A stretch of DNA of 64,000 nucleotides from Chrysoporthe austroafricana (Eukaryota; Ascomycota; Sordariomycetes; Diaporthales; Cryphonectriaceae): the NCBI GenBank assembly GCA_001051155.2, contig JYIP02000003.1, positions 1,364,001 to 1,428,000 of the forward strand, in the 5' to 3' direction. Shown here piece by piece: positions 12,733 to 24,075 of the stretch (positions are counted from its first letter, which is position 1; each line of letters starts with the position of its first letter). Under the pieces are notes generated by a model. It made no database searches. It saw only the letters and a program-made list of their open reading frames with translations, and was not told where the DNA came from. The position numbers were made by a program, and so were the translations under genes.

Positions 12733-14874
12733 ATGGCTTCACCAAAGAACACCGCCTCGAGCGCAACCCTCGACCCAGAGAAGTCCGCCAAGGGCGGCGT
12801 CCTCGCTCCGGATGATGTGCACGCCCTGGATGCGGGATCCCTGCGCGAGGGCGAGGATCTTCTGGCGCTGCAGGATCTGGACCCCGTGCTGAACATGAAG
12901 ATGCATCTCGTCAATAATGTGAGTGTACTCGGCCGGCGCATGCCGTCGAGCAAGGTACCTTGTATGTGTGTGTATGAGGGAACGCGGATACTGACGAGGA
13001 GGTCTGCGGGCTAGGCCATCGACGAGATCGGCTGGACGGGGTACCACTGGAAGTTATTCTTCCTGAACGGCTTCGGGTGAGCAAATCCCCCGGCACCCTC
13101 TCCTCCTCTCGCTGGAGCTGGGAGGTGAGGCCGAGGCGCCATCTCATCCGGGCTGACACACCACCCAGCTTCGCAGTTGACTCTCTTATCCTGCTCCTCC
13201 AGTCCATCATCGCCACCCAGGCCTTCATGGAATTCGGCGAGGACGGCTATGAGCGCGCGCTCACGATCGCCGTCTACGTGGGCATGCTGACGGGCGCCAT
13301 CTTCTGGGGCCTGTCGGCGGATATCATCGGGCGGCGTTTCGCGTTCAACGTATCGCTGTTTATCTGCTCGTCGGCCGCCATCATCGCGGGCGCGATGCCG
13401 AACTGGGCCTCGCTTGGCCTCTTCATAGCCCTCGTGGGATTCGGTGGGGGTGGTAACTGTGAGTCGGCACACCCCATTCCCCGAGGAGGGCGGAAGACGC
13501 TGCGCGTTGTCGGCGGGACTATATGCTCTGGCCGGATCTGCCCTCCGACCAGTGCGCTCTGGGGAGTGGATGGATGGAACTGACGCACGAGGCCCACAGT
13601 GATCCTCGACACGACCGTATTCCTGGAGTATCTGCCCGGAGATAAGCAGTGGATCCTGACGTTACTGGCATGCTGGTGGGGGGTGGGGCAGGCGATCACG
13701 GGGTTTATCGCCTGGGGGTTCATGTGTAAGTGCGGTTTTCCTGGGGCGCAGGCGTGGGGATGAAGAGGAAGAGGCTTGCAGAGATGGCGATGGAGGCTAA
13801 CCCAGTGATACAGCGCCGGAGAGGTGGAACTGCGCGTCCGTCAACACGTGCACGCGGGAGAACAACATGGGCTGGAGATGTGGGTTGCCACCACCACGCA
13901 GATGAGGACTTGTCGCCTGCTGACTGGCGAGAATGTAGATACGATGTTCACAGCCGGCGCCCTCGTTTTCATCATGTCTATTCTACGGATCACGGTTGTC
14001 AGGCTCAAGGAGACGCCCAAATACCTCCTCGGGACGGGCGAGGACGCCAAGCTCATGGGCACCCTGCACTACATCGCGCAAAGGTACAACCGGCCATGCT
14101 CGCTGACGGTCGAGAAGCTCGAGGCGTGCGGCGTGATCCAGGGCACGCACAGCAAGAACCGCTTCTCGCTCAGCGAGTCGCTCATCCACCTCCGGGGCCT
14201 GTTTGTGACGAGGCAGATGGCCGTTTCCACGCTGATGATCTGGCTGTCGTGGACGCTCATCGGACTGGCCTACCCGCTGTTCTACGTCTTCCTCGAGTGA
14301 GTACCTCAAGAGCGCAGGACGCTACCTGGCGTGGCGCGACCTGGCTGCGGAGGAGCCCGGGCTGACAGAGCACTGTAGCACATACCTCGCGACGCGCGGC
14401 GCATCCTTTGACGTGTCGACGTACGACTCCTGGCGCAACTACGCCCTCGTCAACATCAGCGGCATCGGGGGCCCCATCCTCGCCGGCTGGATGTGCAACC
14501 TGAAGCTGCTCGGGCGGCGCTACACGATGGTCATCGGCGCGCTCGTCACCTGCGCGTTCTTCTTCGCCTACACGGCGGTGCGCACCGAGCCCGAGAACGT
14601 GGGCTTCTCGTGCGCCATCGGGTTCTGCCTGAACATCTACTACGGCACCCTCTACGCGTACACGCCCGAGGTGCTGCCGAGTGCGCACCGGGCGACGGGG
14701 AACGGTGTCGCCGTCGCGTGCAACCGGGTCATGGGCATCCTGTCCGCGGTCATCGCCACCGTGAGCGACACCAGCACGCCGGTCCCCATCTACATCTGCG
14801 CGGCGCTGTTCGTGGCGATGGCCGGCGTGAGCGCCGTGTTCCCGTTCGAGCCGTACGGCAGGAGGAGCTCGTGA
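12733..14874 (+). CDS. MFS transporter, sugar-porter/SVOP-like
   Basis: Seven exons: 12733-12918, 13015-13076, 13169-13458, 13600-13725, 13814-13879, 13939-14296 and 14379-14874; 527 residues. Every junction is GT-AG and each restores a continuous frame. The hydrophilic N-terminus leads to GYHWKLFFLNGFGFAVDS, then about 12 membrane segments. Between the first two hydrophobic segments is GLSADIIGRRFAF, the classic MFS loop 2-3 signature. An extracytoplasmic loop carries two Cys (CASVNTCTRENNMGWRY), and RLKETPKYLL precedes the central loop. The family moves small solutes by proton-coupled transport; substrate is not predictable here. The 61-nt intron 13880-13938 uses GTGGGT, a weaker donor, but without it the frame stops. 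Confidence 0.92.
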
Positions 14875-16215
14875 GGAGGAGGAGAAGGCCGAGGAGGAGA
14901 GGCCAGAGGGGGGACCAGAGGCCAGAGGGACAGCTGGCAGCTCGCGGGTGGCTGCGGAACCGAGGGCGCCGCCTCCTGTGCATCGACAACGCAAGCAGGA
15001 TCCGGGGAGCGGTGGCACGAGGGCAGCTGCGCTCTTTCGAAGTTGGGCTTACTGTGCTGGGTAAGCGTGCTCGCTCTTGAACATCTGACCCAATGTAAGC
15101 AGTGCTGGCGCCGCCATGCCGTCAGCCCGCGCCCCGTCGGGTAGCCAGTCAAGCCGTCATCTGCAGAGCTGGTCAACTCTAGCACAAGCGACCCCCCCTC
15201 GAGCGGGCTCCCGGCAAGGCACAGGAAAGGCTGCACGCGCCCAGGCGCCACGGCTGCCCTCGATGACGCTCTATGCTCCGAATGGCAGTCCACTGTGGGT
15301 CCCGACGAGCGCCTGCATGGCCCCGTGGCGTGCTGCCGAGGGCCCAGCCGAGGGTTTAACGTTGAATAGAAGCAGCTAAACAAGTTGGTTCTAGGCCTCG
15401 AAACAAATGGGCCAACATGTACGGGCCCGGATCTAATTTCTCTTTTTTGCTTACTTCGGCCGGGCCCATCGGCCGAGACTCGAGACGCAGCACAGAGATG
15501 TTGGTAGGTAGACTATTCACCTCTCCCTCTCTCACCAGTCGTCAGCGCGGGTTCCTGTGACGTGCCGTCTCACTGCAGCAGAGCACCGCCAGTAATCCCA
15601 CCATACAGAAAAGGCCCGTGTGATTCCAAGCGGGGCCCAGGCGCACAGACCCGAGACACCGCGTGCATGCTGGAAGGAGAATGCGGCCACCCTCCCGGCC
15701 CAGCGTCGGGTGCCGACCCCGGTGGCGCCGCCGCCCAGCAGCCCCGAAGCAGCACCGTGGCCACGATGCGTAGAGGCATTGGTCGGCACGCCGGATACTC
15801 GCGAGCGCATGGCTCGTGGGGGCGCCAGGCCTCGCTCAGGGGCACCCGGGTCTGCCGTGGCGGCGTGGGCGTGTTTGATATTGAGACGGGCCCGCTAGCG
15901 GTGTGTTGGTGGCGCTTCTGGCCGTGCATCTTGAACAATTATAGGTTCTGGCGGGTGGTCTCCTCCTTACCTCGCGGGCGAAGGGCGCAGCCTTGGGCCT
16001 GGACGGTGTTGATGTGCGGAAAGATATAAGGTTCCCCGTCTACCCACTCGTTGCCCAGGAGAGATGACGATCGCCATTATCCAGTAACTTCATCATCACA
16101 GAGCAGCCAGGACCTCGCTCACCACCTTCTTTCTCCTTTTACTCAGAGCAGGACTCACCACAAAGAACACTCTCTTTCAGGAACACAACACCCTCGGCAG
16201 AGCCGCTATCTCACG
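14875..16215. other. Intergenic region upstream of the DPBB protein
   Basis: About 1.3 kb with no supported gene. A TATA-like element (TATAAG, 16025-16030) and CA/CT-rich leader precede the secreted DPBB protein. Overlapping frames at 15530-16030 on both strands lack motifs. Confidence 0.5.
16025..16030 (+). promoter_or_regulatory. TATA-like box for the DPBB protein gene
   Basis: TATAAG lies 186 nt upstream of the ATG at 16216 and is followed by a CA- and CT-rich leader. Position and sequence suit a fungal TATA element for a strongly expressed secreted protein; no transcript start is known. Confidence 0.4.
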
Positions 16216-16838
16216 ATGCCTTCCTTCACGTCCTTCGTTACCCTACTCTCTCTGAGCGCCGGCGCCTTCGCTGCCGTTATTCCCCGTGACGACTCAGCCA
16301 CCGGCGTCACCCACACGGGCGATATCACCTTCTACAATACCGAGGGCGGCACGGGCGCCTGCGGCACCACGCTGGCGGACACCGACAGCATCTGCGCGCT
16401 GAGCACGACCCTCTACGACGAGTGTAAGTCATCCATTCCGCGCTTTTTTTTTTTTCCCCCTTCCCCCCTCCCTCGCCGGCCGACAGCAGTGTATTTGAGC
16501 ATCCCCCGCGCCCGCCAGCCCCCTACCTGTCAATCATGCTGTTGGCACACCTCACCATCCGGGAAGCGAGGAGGGGACGTTGAAGAAACCAAGCTGACGG
16601 AGCCCGGCGCGGGAAAAAAACAGACACGCAGAACGGCGACCCCAACAATAACAGCTTGTGCGGCAAGCAGATCAAGATCACCATGCCCGGCGGGGCCACG
16701 GCGACGGTCACGGTCGCGGACCGCTGCGAGGCCTGCTCCATGTGGGATTTGGACCTAACGCCGACCGTGTTCGACGCCATCGTGTCGGGTGGCGCGAGCG
16801 TGGGCAGGACCCAGACGAGCTGGGAGTTCGTCTCCTAA
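16216..16838 (+). CDS. Secreted double-psi beta-barrel (RlpA-like / expansin-like) protein
   Basis: Two exons, 16216-16423 and 16624-16838; 140 residues. The intron is GTAAGT...AAACAG, 200 nt, and the acceptor at 16623 is the one that keeps the frame open (using the CGCAG a few bases later creates TAA at the junction). Residues 1-19 form a signal peptide, followed by VIPRDD with a possible KEX2-type cleavage. The mature part has GDITFYN, GACG, LCGKQIKITM and VADRCEACSMWDLDLTPTVF, the double-psi beta-barrel pattern of RlpA-like domains. These occur in small secreted fungal proteins related to Asp f 7-like allergens, barwins and expansins. Such proteins loosen or bind wall polysaccharide or are of unknown function. 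Confidence 0.9.
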
Positions 16839-19416
16839 GCCCGCTGGAGACCGCGTTCCCTGGGGACGCAGATCGGTGGGCAGGCTATCTCTGGATGACT
16901 GGGAAAGCTAGCTGGTCGCTATTCTTCTGTATGAAATTAGGGATGAAATTAGGGCGGGGCGTTGGAGGACACAGGACATGGGATTCATGGACCGTCTTTT
17001 CTTTTATTTTTTTCTTCTCACTTCGCTTCTCGCTTTCCATATTCATTCGCTTCGCTTTGATCACTTCGCTTGTCTTTTAGAAAGTATGTTCTGAATGTAT
17101 ACAACTATCCGTCTTGAGTCGCAAATTCCTCTTTAAACATCGTGCCCCCACAACCCATATTTGATACATCGATATGAGTCAAATGACCGCCAGAATATGG
17201 AGCACAGCGAAACAATATATCAATCGATGGCTTACTCGTACAAAATACCGCTGCCCTTTTCATAGCCCAGTGAGCACCCTTTCTCCCTTCCTCGCTTCCT
17301 GACTGTGCTCGTTGTCTTCTCCCCCTCTGTACCTTGACTTGTTCTAAGTCCCGCCCTCTAAAGCTTTATCCTTAGCCTTCTGATCTAGCCATTTACAGGC
17401 GGCTTGTAGTCATGTTGGGACGTGTTACTAGAGACACTGCTGTAGAAGATCGTCAGCTATGATTGCATGCACAGCTGGTTCTGAGTCTGTCGCTCACCCT
17501 GTGGCTACGTATCGCTCTGAAGGTCGGTGAGGAGTCTAGAGGTATTATTTGTCGTACTCCTCCGAGTCTGCTCGATAAAAGACGTTGATGATGTTGAGCA
17601 TCTTTTCATCATGGGGTAGCTGCGATATTCTAGATACGGTCGAAGGAGGGTATGAAGAATGAAGACGAGGGCGGCCTTGTGGCGCAAGGTGCGCGCGAGT
17701 TTCAATGGCGATGCGCGACTGTTATTGCTGGCAGGGCACGCGATTGAGTTGAAGTTATAGGTGTGATCTCGCGCGGTCCAGGTACCGCCTCGACGTGCAA
17801 TCCGCGTTTGCCTAGCTCAATGGTAAAAGCGTGCACAAAATAGATTGCAGTCGAGTTGCGACCGGAGGGTCACCCGTTCAAACCCGAGCCCGGCCAAAAA
17901 ATAAAACACTTTCCTGGGAGTTTCCGCGGAAAGAGGATCACAGGGACAGTACGCTCATGTGTGGCGGAAGTTCCCCTGGCTAAGATATCCCCTAGTACGC
18001 TGGCACCAGAAGAATTCGCAAAAACCCCCGAAGAAGAGCGGGCTGGGGGTTTTTCGGCCTCCAGGAGCACCAAAACACATGATGCCCCTGGACGGAGCTT
18101 TTTGCCTTTTTTAACTCCATGAGTAGAGTGACTCGTCGGAGTCACTCCATCTTGTTGGAGTGCTGGTCCTTGAGTTTTGAAGCCATCGTGACTTGGGAAT
18201 CGCAGACTCGTCACAGGAGCTTCAGCCATATAATGAAGAGGATTCAGGATGCCTAACATCGATACATCAGCGGGGAGCATGAATCACCTCTGTACGAAGA
18301 AGATGGCCCCAGCGTAGTGTACGATGGCGTTACCAATATTGAGATAGAGATGAGAGACCGCTCAGGACGCTCCGACTCCCTCTGTTGGGACAGCGATCTT
18401 GACAATACTGGCCCTACACATTAAGCGAGCCTTGGCTCATTCACTTTGAAGAGGTTCACGGGAGACACTGAAGACCATCTACGCAAGTCACTCATCATCA
18501 AGAGCAATCTTAGGAAGGGTGTGCATGATGTCAGATCAGAAGGCAACAAGCAACGCACAGGCGCTTGCTTGCTCCCTTCGATGCATTCATCTGTCTCGAT
18601 CCTTGCGCTGAGGTATCTGAAACCCAAACCATCATCACGCAGTCAACGTGGAGACGTATCGACTATTCCCGAGCTTGACCGAAGAGAAGCGCTGCCGTAG
18701 AAAGCAAACAGGAGTAAAGATATCATTAAACGCCTTCCCAAATGCCCTCCCATACCCGTGGTCATGCAAGACGTCAAAAGTTCGTAACCAGAGTCCTCTA
18801 GGCCGACAAACCTAGAGTCTCTGTCCGTTAATCCCAGTTTGCTCCGACCCTCGCCCATCGCTGATGACAAACCAATATGCCCAAAGCCTTGCGCGGAGTG
18901 TCTAATTAATTTCGTCATCCAATTCCAGGTATCGTGACAGGCCACAACGCAGATGAAGCAGATGTGAGAATTATTGTGCCAGTGATAACCCGCTCTGCAC
19001 CAACGCCGAGTTCTCATGCAGTCCAAATGGGACTCGAGATGACAGCAATAAAAGATGCCAAGGACTTCAAAAAGTCGATTCACATGCAGAATAAGATCTG
19101 CACGGGGGAAATAGAGCAAATATAAAAACAATGAGGAAGCCGGCACGCGACCCTCACATAGCGCCAATTGAAAGAGAGAGAGACCGTCGAAAGTAACAGA
19201 ACAGACTATAGCCCAGGCGATAGCCTGCAGCGTTGATAGAAAAGGAAAATTAAAATGGCCAACTATGCCGAGGCAGTCAAGACTACCCAATGACTTTCAC
19301 GTGCGTCAATTTGACGGCGTAGACAGTTTGTAGTCGTCTGTTCTCGGAAGCGAAGACGCTCAAACTTGGTGCGCAGCAGTGCCAGGTCTGAGCGGTAGAG
19401 GGGTTCAACAGAATCA
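16839..19416. other. Long intergenic region with a Pol III-like element
   Basis: About 2.6 kb between the DPBB gene and the 3' end of the minus-strand zinc-finger gene. It carries the A-box/B-box and hairpin cluster at 17813-18161. A 215-codon minus-strand frame at 18643-19290 has no recognisable motif and lies where the zinc-finger gene's 3' UTR is expected. Confidence 0.5.
17813..18161 (+). ncRNA. Candidate Pol III-type transcript or tRNA-derived SINE remnant
   Basis: TAGCTCAATGG at 17813-17823 matches the Pol III A box and CGTTCAAACCC at 17875-17885 is close to a B box, but no tRNA cloverleaf with a paired acceptor or T stem can be drawn. Downstream are strong hairpins: a perfect 10-bp stem, AAAAACCCCC (18020-18029) with GGGGGTTTTT (18045-18054); a 9-of-10 stem (18060-18069 with 18083-18092); a perfect 9-bp stem (18126-18134 with 18139-18147) and an overlapping one to 18161. 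T runs at 18099-18103 and 18107-18112 could terminate Pol III. It may be a tRNA-derived SINE, a structured RNA gene, or chance plus a decayed tRNA. Confidence 0.35.
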
Positions 19417-21803
19417 TCACCCAGAGCCCATGGCCAAATTGAAGTCAAAATCGCCGAAGGCGACTTGTTCAGTTGGTTGGCATGCAGTCATGGCCGTCCG
19501 TTGGCTTGACCCTGGCGTAAATTGCGAGTCTTGGGCAAAGCTGTTGTAGGGAGTGAGGCTGGCTGTTGATGGGGTCGAGATGTGAGAACCCTGGAAGACA
19601 TTGAGGTCGATTGGCAGGCTTTGAGCGAAGCCAGCAGGCGCAGCCATTGTAAAGGGGTAGTTGAAGCTGGCCGACCCAGTCGAAGCAGGGGCTGGCAGGC
19701 CATCACATTGAGTGGGCTGTACGGTGTAATTGGGGAAGTCGTTGAAGTTGTCCGAGAACATGTCGCTGCTGTCGACTTGGAGATCGACCTGAAGATTGGC
19801 GTTGCTTCCCACACCAAATGCCATCGTGTCATCGAAGCGTGTTGGTACTTCCATGACGGGGTTGTAAGAGTCCTCAAAAGGCTCTGGATCCTGCACGCCC
19901 TCCTTGCCAGAGACACTAGACTCCTCATCATCGATGACCTTGTCTGCGGAAACCATGACTGGCTTCATCCAGTGTTGCTTGAGCTCAGCCATCGGCGGCC
20001 AGTTTCCACCGCCTCTACCGCCCCTTCTTTCGAGGACTTCGTCATTACCGTTGCCGTTCTTGCGACTAGCTCTCGGCGTCTTCTTGGTGAAGTGTGCCCG
20101 TCGAAGATGGGCCGCAGCATTGTAGTAAACGCCGTATTCCTTGGCCTCTTTGCAATTCTTGCATGTGTCGATGGGCACGAAGGGCTTTAGCTCTGAGTCT
20201 GCACCGGGGTCGACGCAGACCCAGACCTTTTTCAGCTCGGCGTGCTTCAGATCATCATGACGACGAAGCTCGTGTTCTCCTCTGAAACCGTCGGGCTGCT
20301 CATCGCATTTTGTGCAGTAGATCTTGGGCCTCTTGGGCCGCTGGTAAGTACTCTTCGATACGGGGACCTTCCCATCGTTCTCTGACTTGCTGCCCGATTG
20401 ATCATTGTCCGGGTTAGTCTTGTCCACCTCTGGCTTTGGCAGTATAAGCTGATTACTAGCAGCAGCAGCGATCTGCCGCTGAAGGGAATCTTTTGCTCGG
20501 TCACGCTGTGACTGCGTGGACTTGATACTGCTGGCGGAGTCTGTCCGGAGCATTGGCTCGCCGTGCGCCGCCATTGACGACGGACTATCTGAGGTCCTTG
20601 TCTTCTGCATAAGTGGTGCCTGCATGGAAACTTGCCTGCTCATAGCCTCAGACATGTGGATCGGCTGTTGTGCGTGACCCACAGACAATCGACTGTCCAT
20701 CGAGATAGATCGACTCATGCCCATCATGGCCTGCTGGCTAGCAAAGGCGCCGGAGTTCGAAGTCGGTGATACCCCGAGCAGCTGTTCGTCGTGGGGGGCG
20801 CCACGCTTTTTGCTGGTCGGGAAAAGCTGGCCGTGAAAGTTTCCGTCGCCGGGGCTTGATAGAACGTCGCTCACAGACGATGAGTCTGAGCCTACCCTCA
20901 TCATCTGGAAGGGACCCGTGACTGAGCTATTGGTTCTCGTCATTGACGCGGCGCTGCTTGCAGGACCTGATACAAAGGAGCCATACTGCACCGGCGATAG
21001 GTCATGAGATGGGAATGATTGATGTGCAGTCGGCATGTGGAACGACGGCTCGAACAACGGTACGATAGGATAATTTTTCGGGACGTCGTCGAGTGCCCCG
21101 TGTCTCTGTAGGTACATCCCAGGGTCCTCTATCATGGCGTTGTGCATCATGTTACCGTCTTCGATCACAGGAGACATCGCGGGGCCGAGATGTTGTCCGC
21201 CCATGGGATGGCGCGCTGATGGAGCGAGGAACTGATGGTTGGCGGACTGGCCGTCTAGTGACAGCGGGACTTGTGCTGTCGGCATGGGCTTGACTGAGAC
21301 CGAGCCTGACGGTGGCGTGAAGGGGCAGGCCGACAGTGCAGCAGCGCTGGTGGATTTCGAGCGCGTCATGTGGGTGTCTGAAAGTGGCATTGGGTGCTGT
21401 GGGGGGTGAAATGTCTTGATGCGCTTCATAGGTTGGCTCTGCTTGGTCCAGGTCAGTATCAGTAGGCCCTTGGGAGAAGCCATCTGTGAACATCACTTAC
21501 CGCAGCAAGGTGAGACCCAAAGTGAGCCAGATGGGTCCCACTGTGAGGCTGTAGGCTAGCTTGGCCGTCATGTGACGCCGACGAAGCCGACGAAAATGGG
21601 ATTCGGAAGTTGGCATGCGAAGACGGAGCCATGGTTGGGTTGGCGTTAGAGGCAGACTTGAACCGTGCAAGCTGCTCTCTCTTCCGTCTCACTTCCGACT
21701 GCTGCTGTGCCAATTCCGCTTCTTGTTGAGCTAGCCTCGCATCCTCGTCGGCGTCCAGGGCAGCTTGCATCATCTCCTGACCGTTCGGGTCGTGCCTCAT
21801 CAT
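19417..21803 (-). CDS. C2H2-like zinc-finger transcription factor
   Basis: Two exons on the minus strand: 21803-21501 and 21438-19417, joined by a 62-nt GTAAGT...AAGCAG intron; 774 residues. The start is the first in-frame ATG (a second follows at once); the frame is open further up but without ATG. Residues 1-70 hold a Gln/Glu/Arg coiled-coil-like helix (DARLAQQEAELAQQQSEVRR). A long Ser/Met/Gln-rich disordered part follows. A zinc-binding region starts near residue 475 (YCTKCDEQPDGF then HELRRH), with a second Cys/His set CKNC...HLRRAH near 525-550. This arrangement occurs in fungal regulators. The C-terminus is acidic and Phe-rich, ending in DFDFNLAMGSG, plausible as an activation region. 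Its target genes are unknown. Confidence 0.88.
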
Positions 21804-22654
21804 GTTGCCGACGGTGTCCGCGTCCGAGAGCGATAAGCCGGACTGGGTATGAGGGTTATGGTGGTGGGATGAGGCGACACAGCACGGACTGGTGGCGGCC
21901 GGTAGAGATGACAGCCTCACGGTTGTGCTAGAGCTAGGATGGGTGCTGGCGAGCCCTCTTAGTCGAGGACGTTACTGCGGGTGTGAAGAGGGGTAGGTGT
22001 GGGATTGACGTGAAGGATCGTCGGAGCTGATCTTAGAACAAATGGAGAAAAGGTTCGAGACTCGAGGCTGTCGAGGCAGTCGGGGAAGCTTGGACTTATG
22101 TGAAGCCACGCTTGCGATCTAAGGGGATCTTAAAGTGTTGAAGAAATGACAATCGACAGCATGTCGTACTGAACCCGGAAGTGGGCTTGTCATCGATCGC
22201 AAAGCTCCGCCAAGTCCACACGCCCAAGTGCATGCTCAGGCAATCCCTGGTGGTGTTGGGCTGATGACGATTGGTCCAACGTGCCCACCATGACACCAGC
22301 ATGGGATGGGGGTGTGTGGAAGTCCGGGGGATTGAGGAGGGTGTCGCTCCACTGCCCCGGTGATGGAGGGGGGTGTTGTGTTACCCGGTGCTGATGCCAC
22401 CCAGTCATGTCGACTGCGACTCTGAGACTCTGCCGCCCCAGCTGGCACCGCATGCGCGGTTGCGGCATGTCGGCTTATAGACCACAGACTGCAGTGCATG
22501 TCTCCATCGTCGACACCCTCATCGTGTGCAGATCTCCTAAGCGAAGATGCAGAGGTGTCCGGCACGGCGCCCACGACACGACACAGAGCGCCCGGAGACC
22601 TCGAAGCCTCGCTGGCCTGGCTGCGGCACTGCCTGGTCGCGGAGACACGTCACC

Positions 22655-22680
22655 GGTGGTGGTGGTGGTGGTGGTGGTGG
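22655..22680. repeat. (GGT)n microsatellite
   Basis: Nearly nine perfect GGT units, in the upstream region of the zinc-finger gene. It is not inside any supported coding frame. Confidence 0.9.
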
Positions 22681-23100
22681 AAGCGAAGCTCTGCAAGACG
22701 ACAAGCCCTCGCGCGAGGTGGTGACCTGGCCCGTTTCAGGCGCAACAAGATGTCATTCTCGAGGGCCATGTCCCCCGTGTGGGACTGGCGCTCTTATCCT
22801 CTCTCACCAGCCAGGCCAGCACTGCACGGTCGGCCGGATAGGGGCACTGGCCGTTGAGGAGGCCGGGCGGCGCTGTGCGCCTGTAGCTGAGGCAGGCTCT
22901 CGCACGGTCTCTCAAAGTGCTGAACTCGTGATACCCTCTCCAAGCCACCGACCTTTCAAAAACCACACCCCCATACACCGTAGAGTGCCCCTAGCCAGAT
23001 GTTTCGAGCGCCAAGCTCTGGCTAGCTCGAGCTGCCGCGAGCCCGGCAGCGCTGGCCCGGGGCAGCGCCGGGAGGGCTTGTCTAATAGTGTTGCCCGGTC

Positions 23101-23131
23101 CATGCTGCCATGCTGCCATGCTGCCATGCTG
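23101..23131. repeat. Tandem 8-nt repeat (CATGCTGC)
   Basis: Three complete and one nearly complete CATGCTGC unit in direct tandem. No coding frame is supported here. Confidence 0.9.
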
Positions 23132-24058
23132 TTCTTGATCTGCAGCGCTGCCGCAGGCCGGCCATGCCTGGACGGCGGGGACTTGGCACCTTGCCCAACC
23201 CAAGATGGCTCGGCAGCGACGGCGGGCACTACACCTAGTTGTGGCGTGCCTGGGTACAGTAGGCAGCATGTGGCCCTGCTGGAGAAGTGACGTGAAACGG
23301 CGCCTAGCATCGTGGTATAGCGGCATGCTAGCGTCGCCTGGCGTGCCCGAGCGCATTGAAATCGTCCCATTTCAATTTGGGACGCTGGCGCTCTGGCATT
23401 GCTTGGTTAGATGAGGTTATAGAGCGGCGCCCCCCTGCCGGGCACGCGCCAGGAACCGGCGGGGAGTGCGTCTGTACTATGGTGACAACTCAGTGGTGTG
23501 GGGGATGGGGGCGCCATGACGATGAATCGCAGAAGCAGGAGGAGGGTCGTGTGATGGCTGAGGCCCGTATCAGGCCGTCAGCAGCATGAGAGCCTGTACT
23601 GATGCGCTGGCAAGCGCAGAAGCAGTTCCGGGGTGGCAGCCATGGCCGAAACGGCCCAAGTGGAAAAACAAAGTGGAGACCGAATGTGCATCTCTGAGAT
23701 CGGGCAAATTGAGATTACGCGGTGGAGAAGCGATCGCGATTCGCAGGGACGTCGGAAAATTGATTGGACTGCTTTGCTGATGACTGCAGGTCCGGGGCGG
23801 CGGACGAGGAAAAAGGAAGACGAGGACGAAGAGGAGGAGGAGAGGTACTGTACCGAGCAGGTTGGGCTACTCGACGATGCCTTGTCGGCCTGCCTGTCTA
23901 CCTGACTGTCTACCTGACAGACGCAGGATATACCTAGTCGTCCATGGCCCATGGCAGCCCAATGCTCGTACGCACAGCACGAGCGTATCTCTGTGTGTGG
24001 CTGATGGTCCAGAGACGACCCCTGGCGGCACCTCTTTCTCCCTCCTCCTCTGGGTGAG

Positions 24059-24075
24059 CTCTCTCTCTCTCTCTC
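24059..24075. repeat. (CT)n microsatellite
   Basis: Eight and a half CT units in the same gene-free region; such tracts are common in fungal promoters and leaders. Confidence 0.85.

Noticed and set aside
13011..13472. A 153-codon minus-strand frame
   Set aside because: Antisense to MFS exons 2-3, whose plus-strand reading carries clear family motifs.
17803..17900. A tRNA gene at the A-box/B-box motif
   Set aside because: No acceptor stem, T stem or anticodon arm can be paired; kept only as a candidate Pol III-type element.
18643..19290. A 215-codon minus-strand frame
   Set aside because: No motif, odd Cys/His/Trp-rich composition and location in the likely 3' UTR of the zinc-finger gene.
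22547..23290. A 247-codon plus-strand frame
   Set aside because: It contains the (GGT)n and CATGCTGC repeats, has no motif and no splice or start context; a chance frame in GC-rich DNA.
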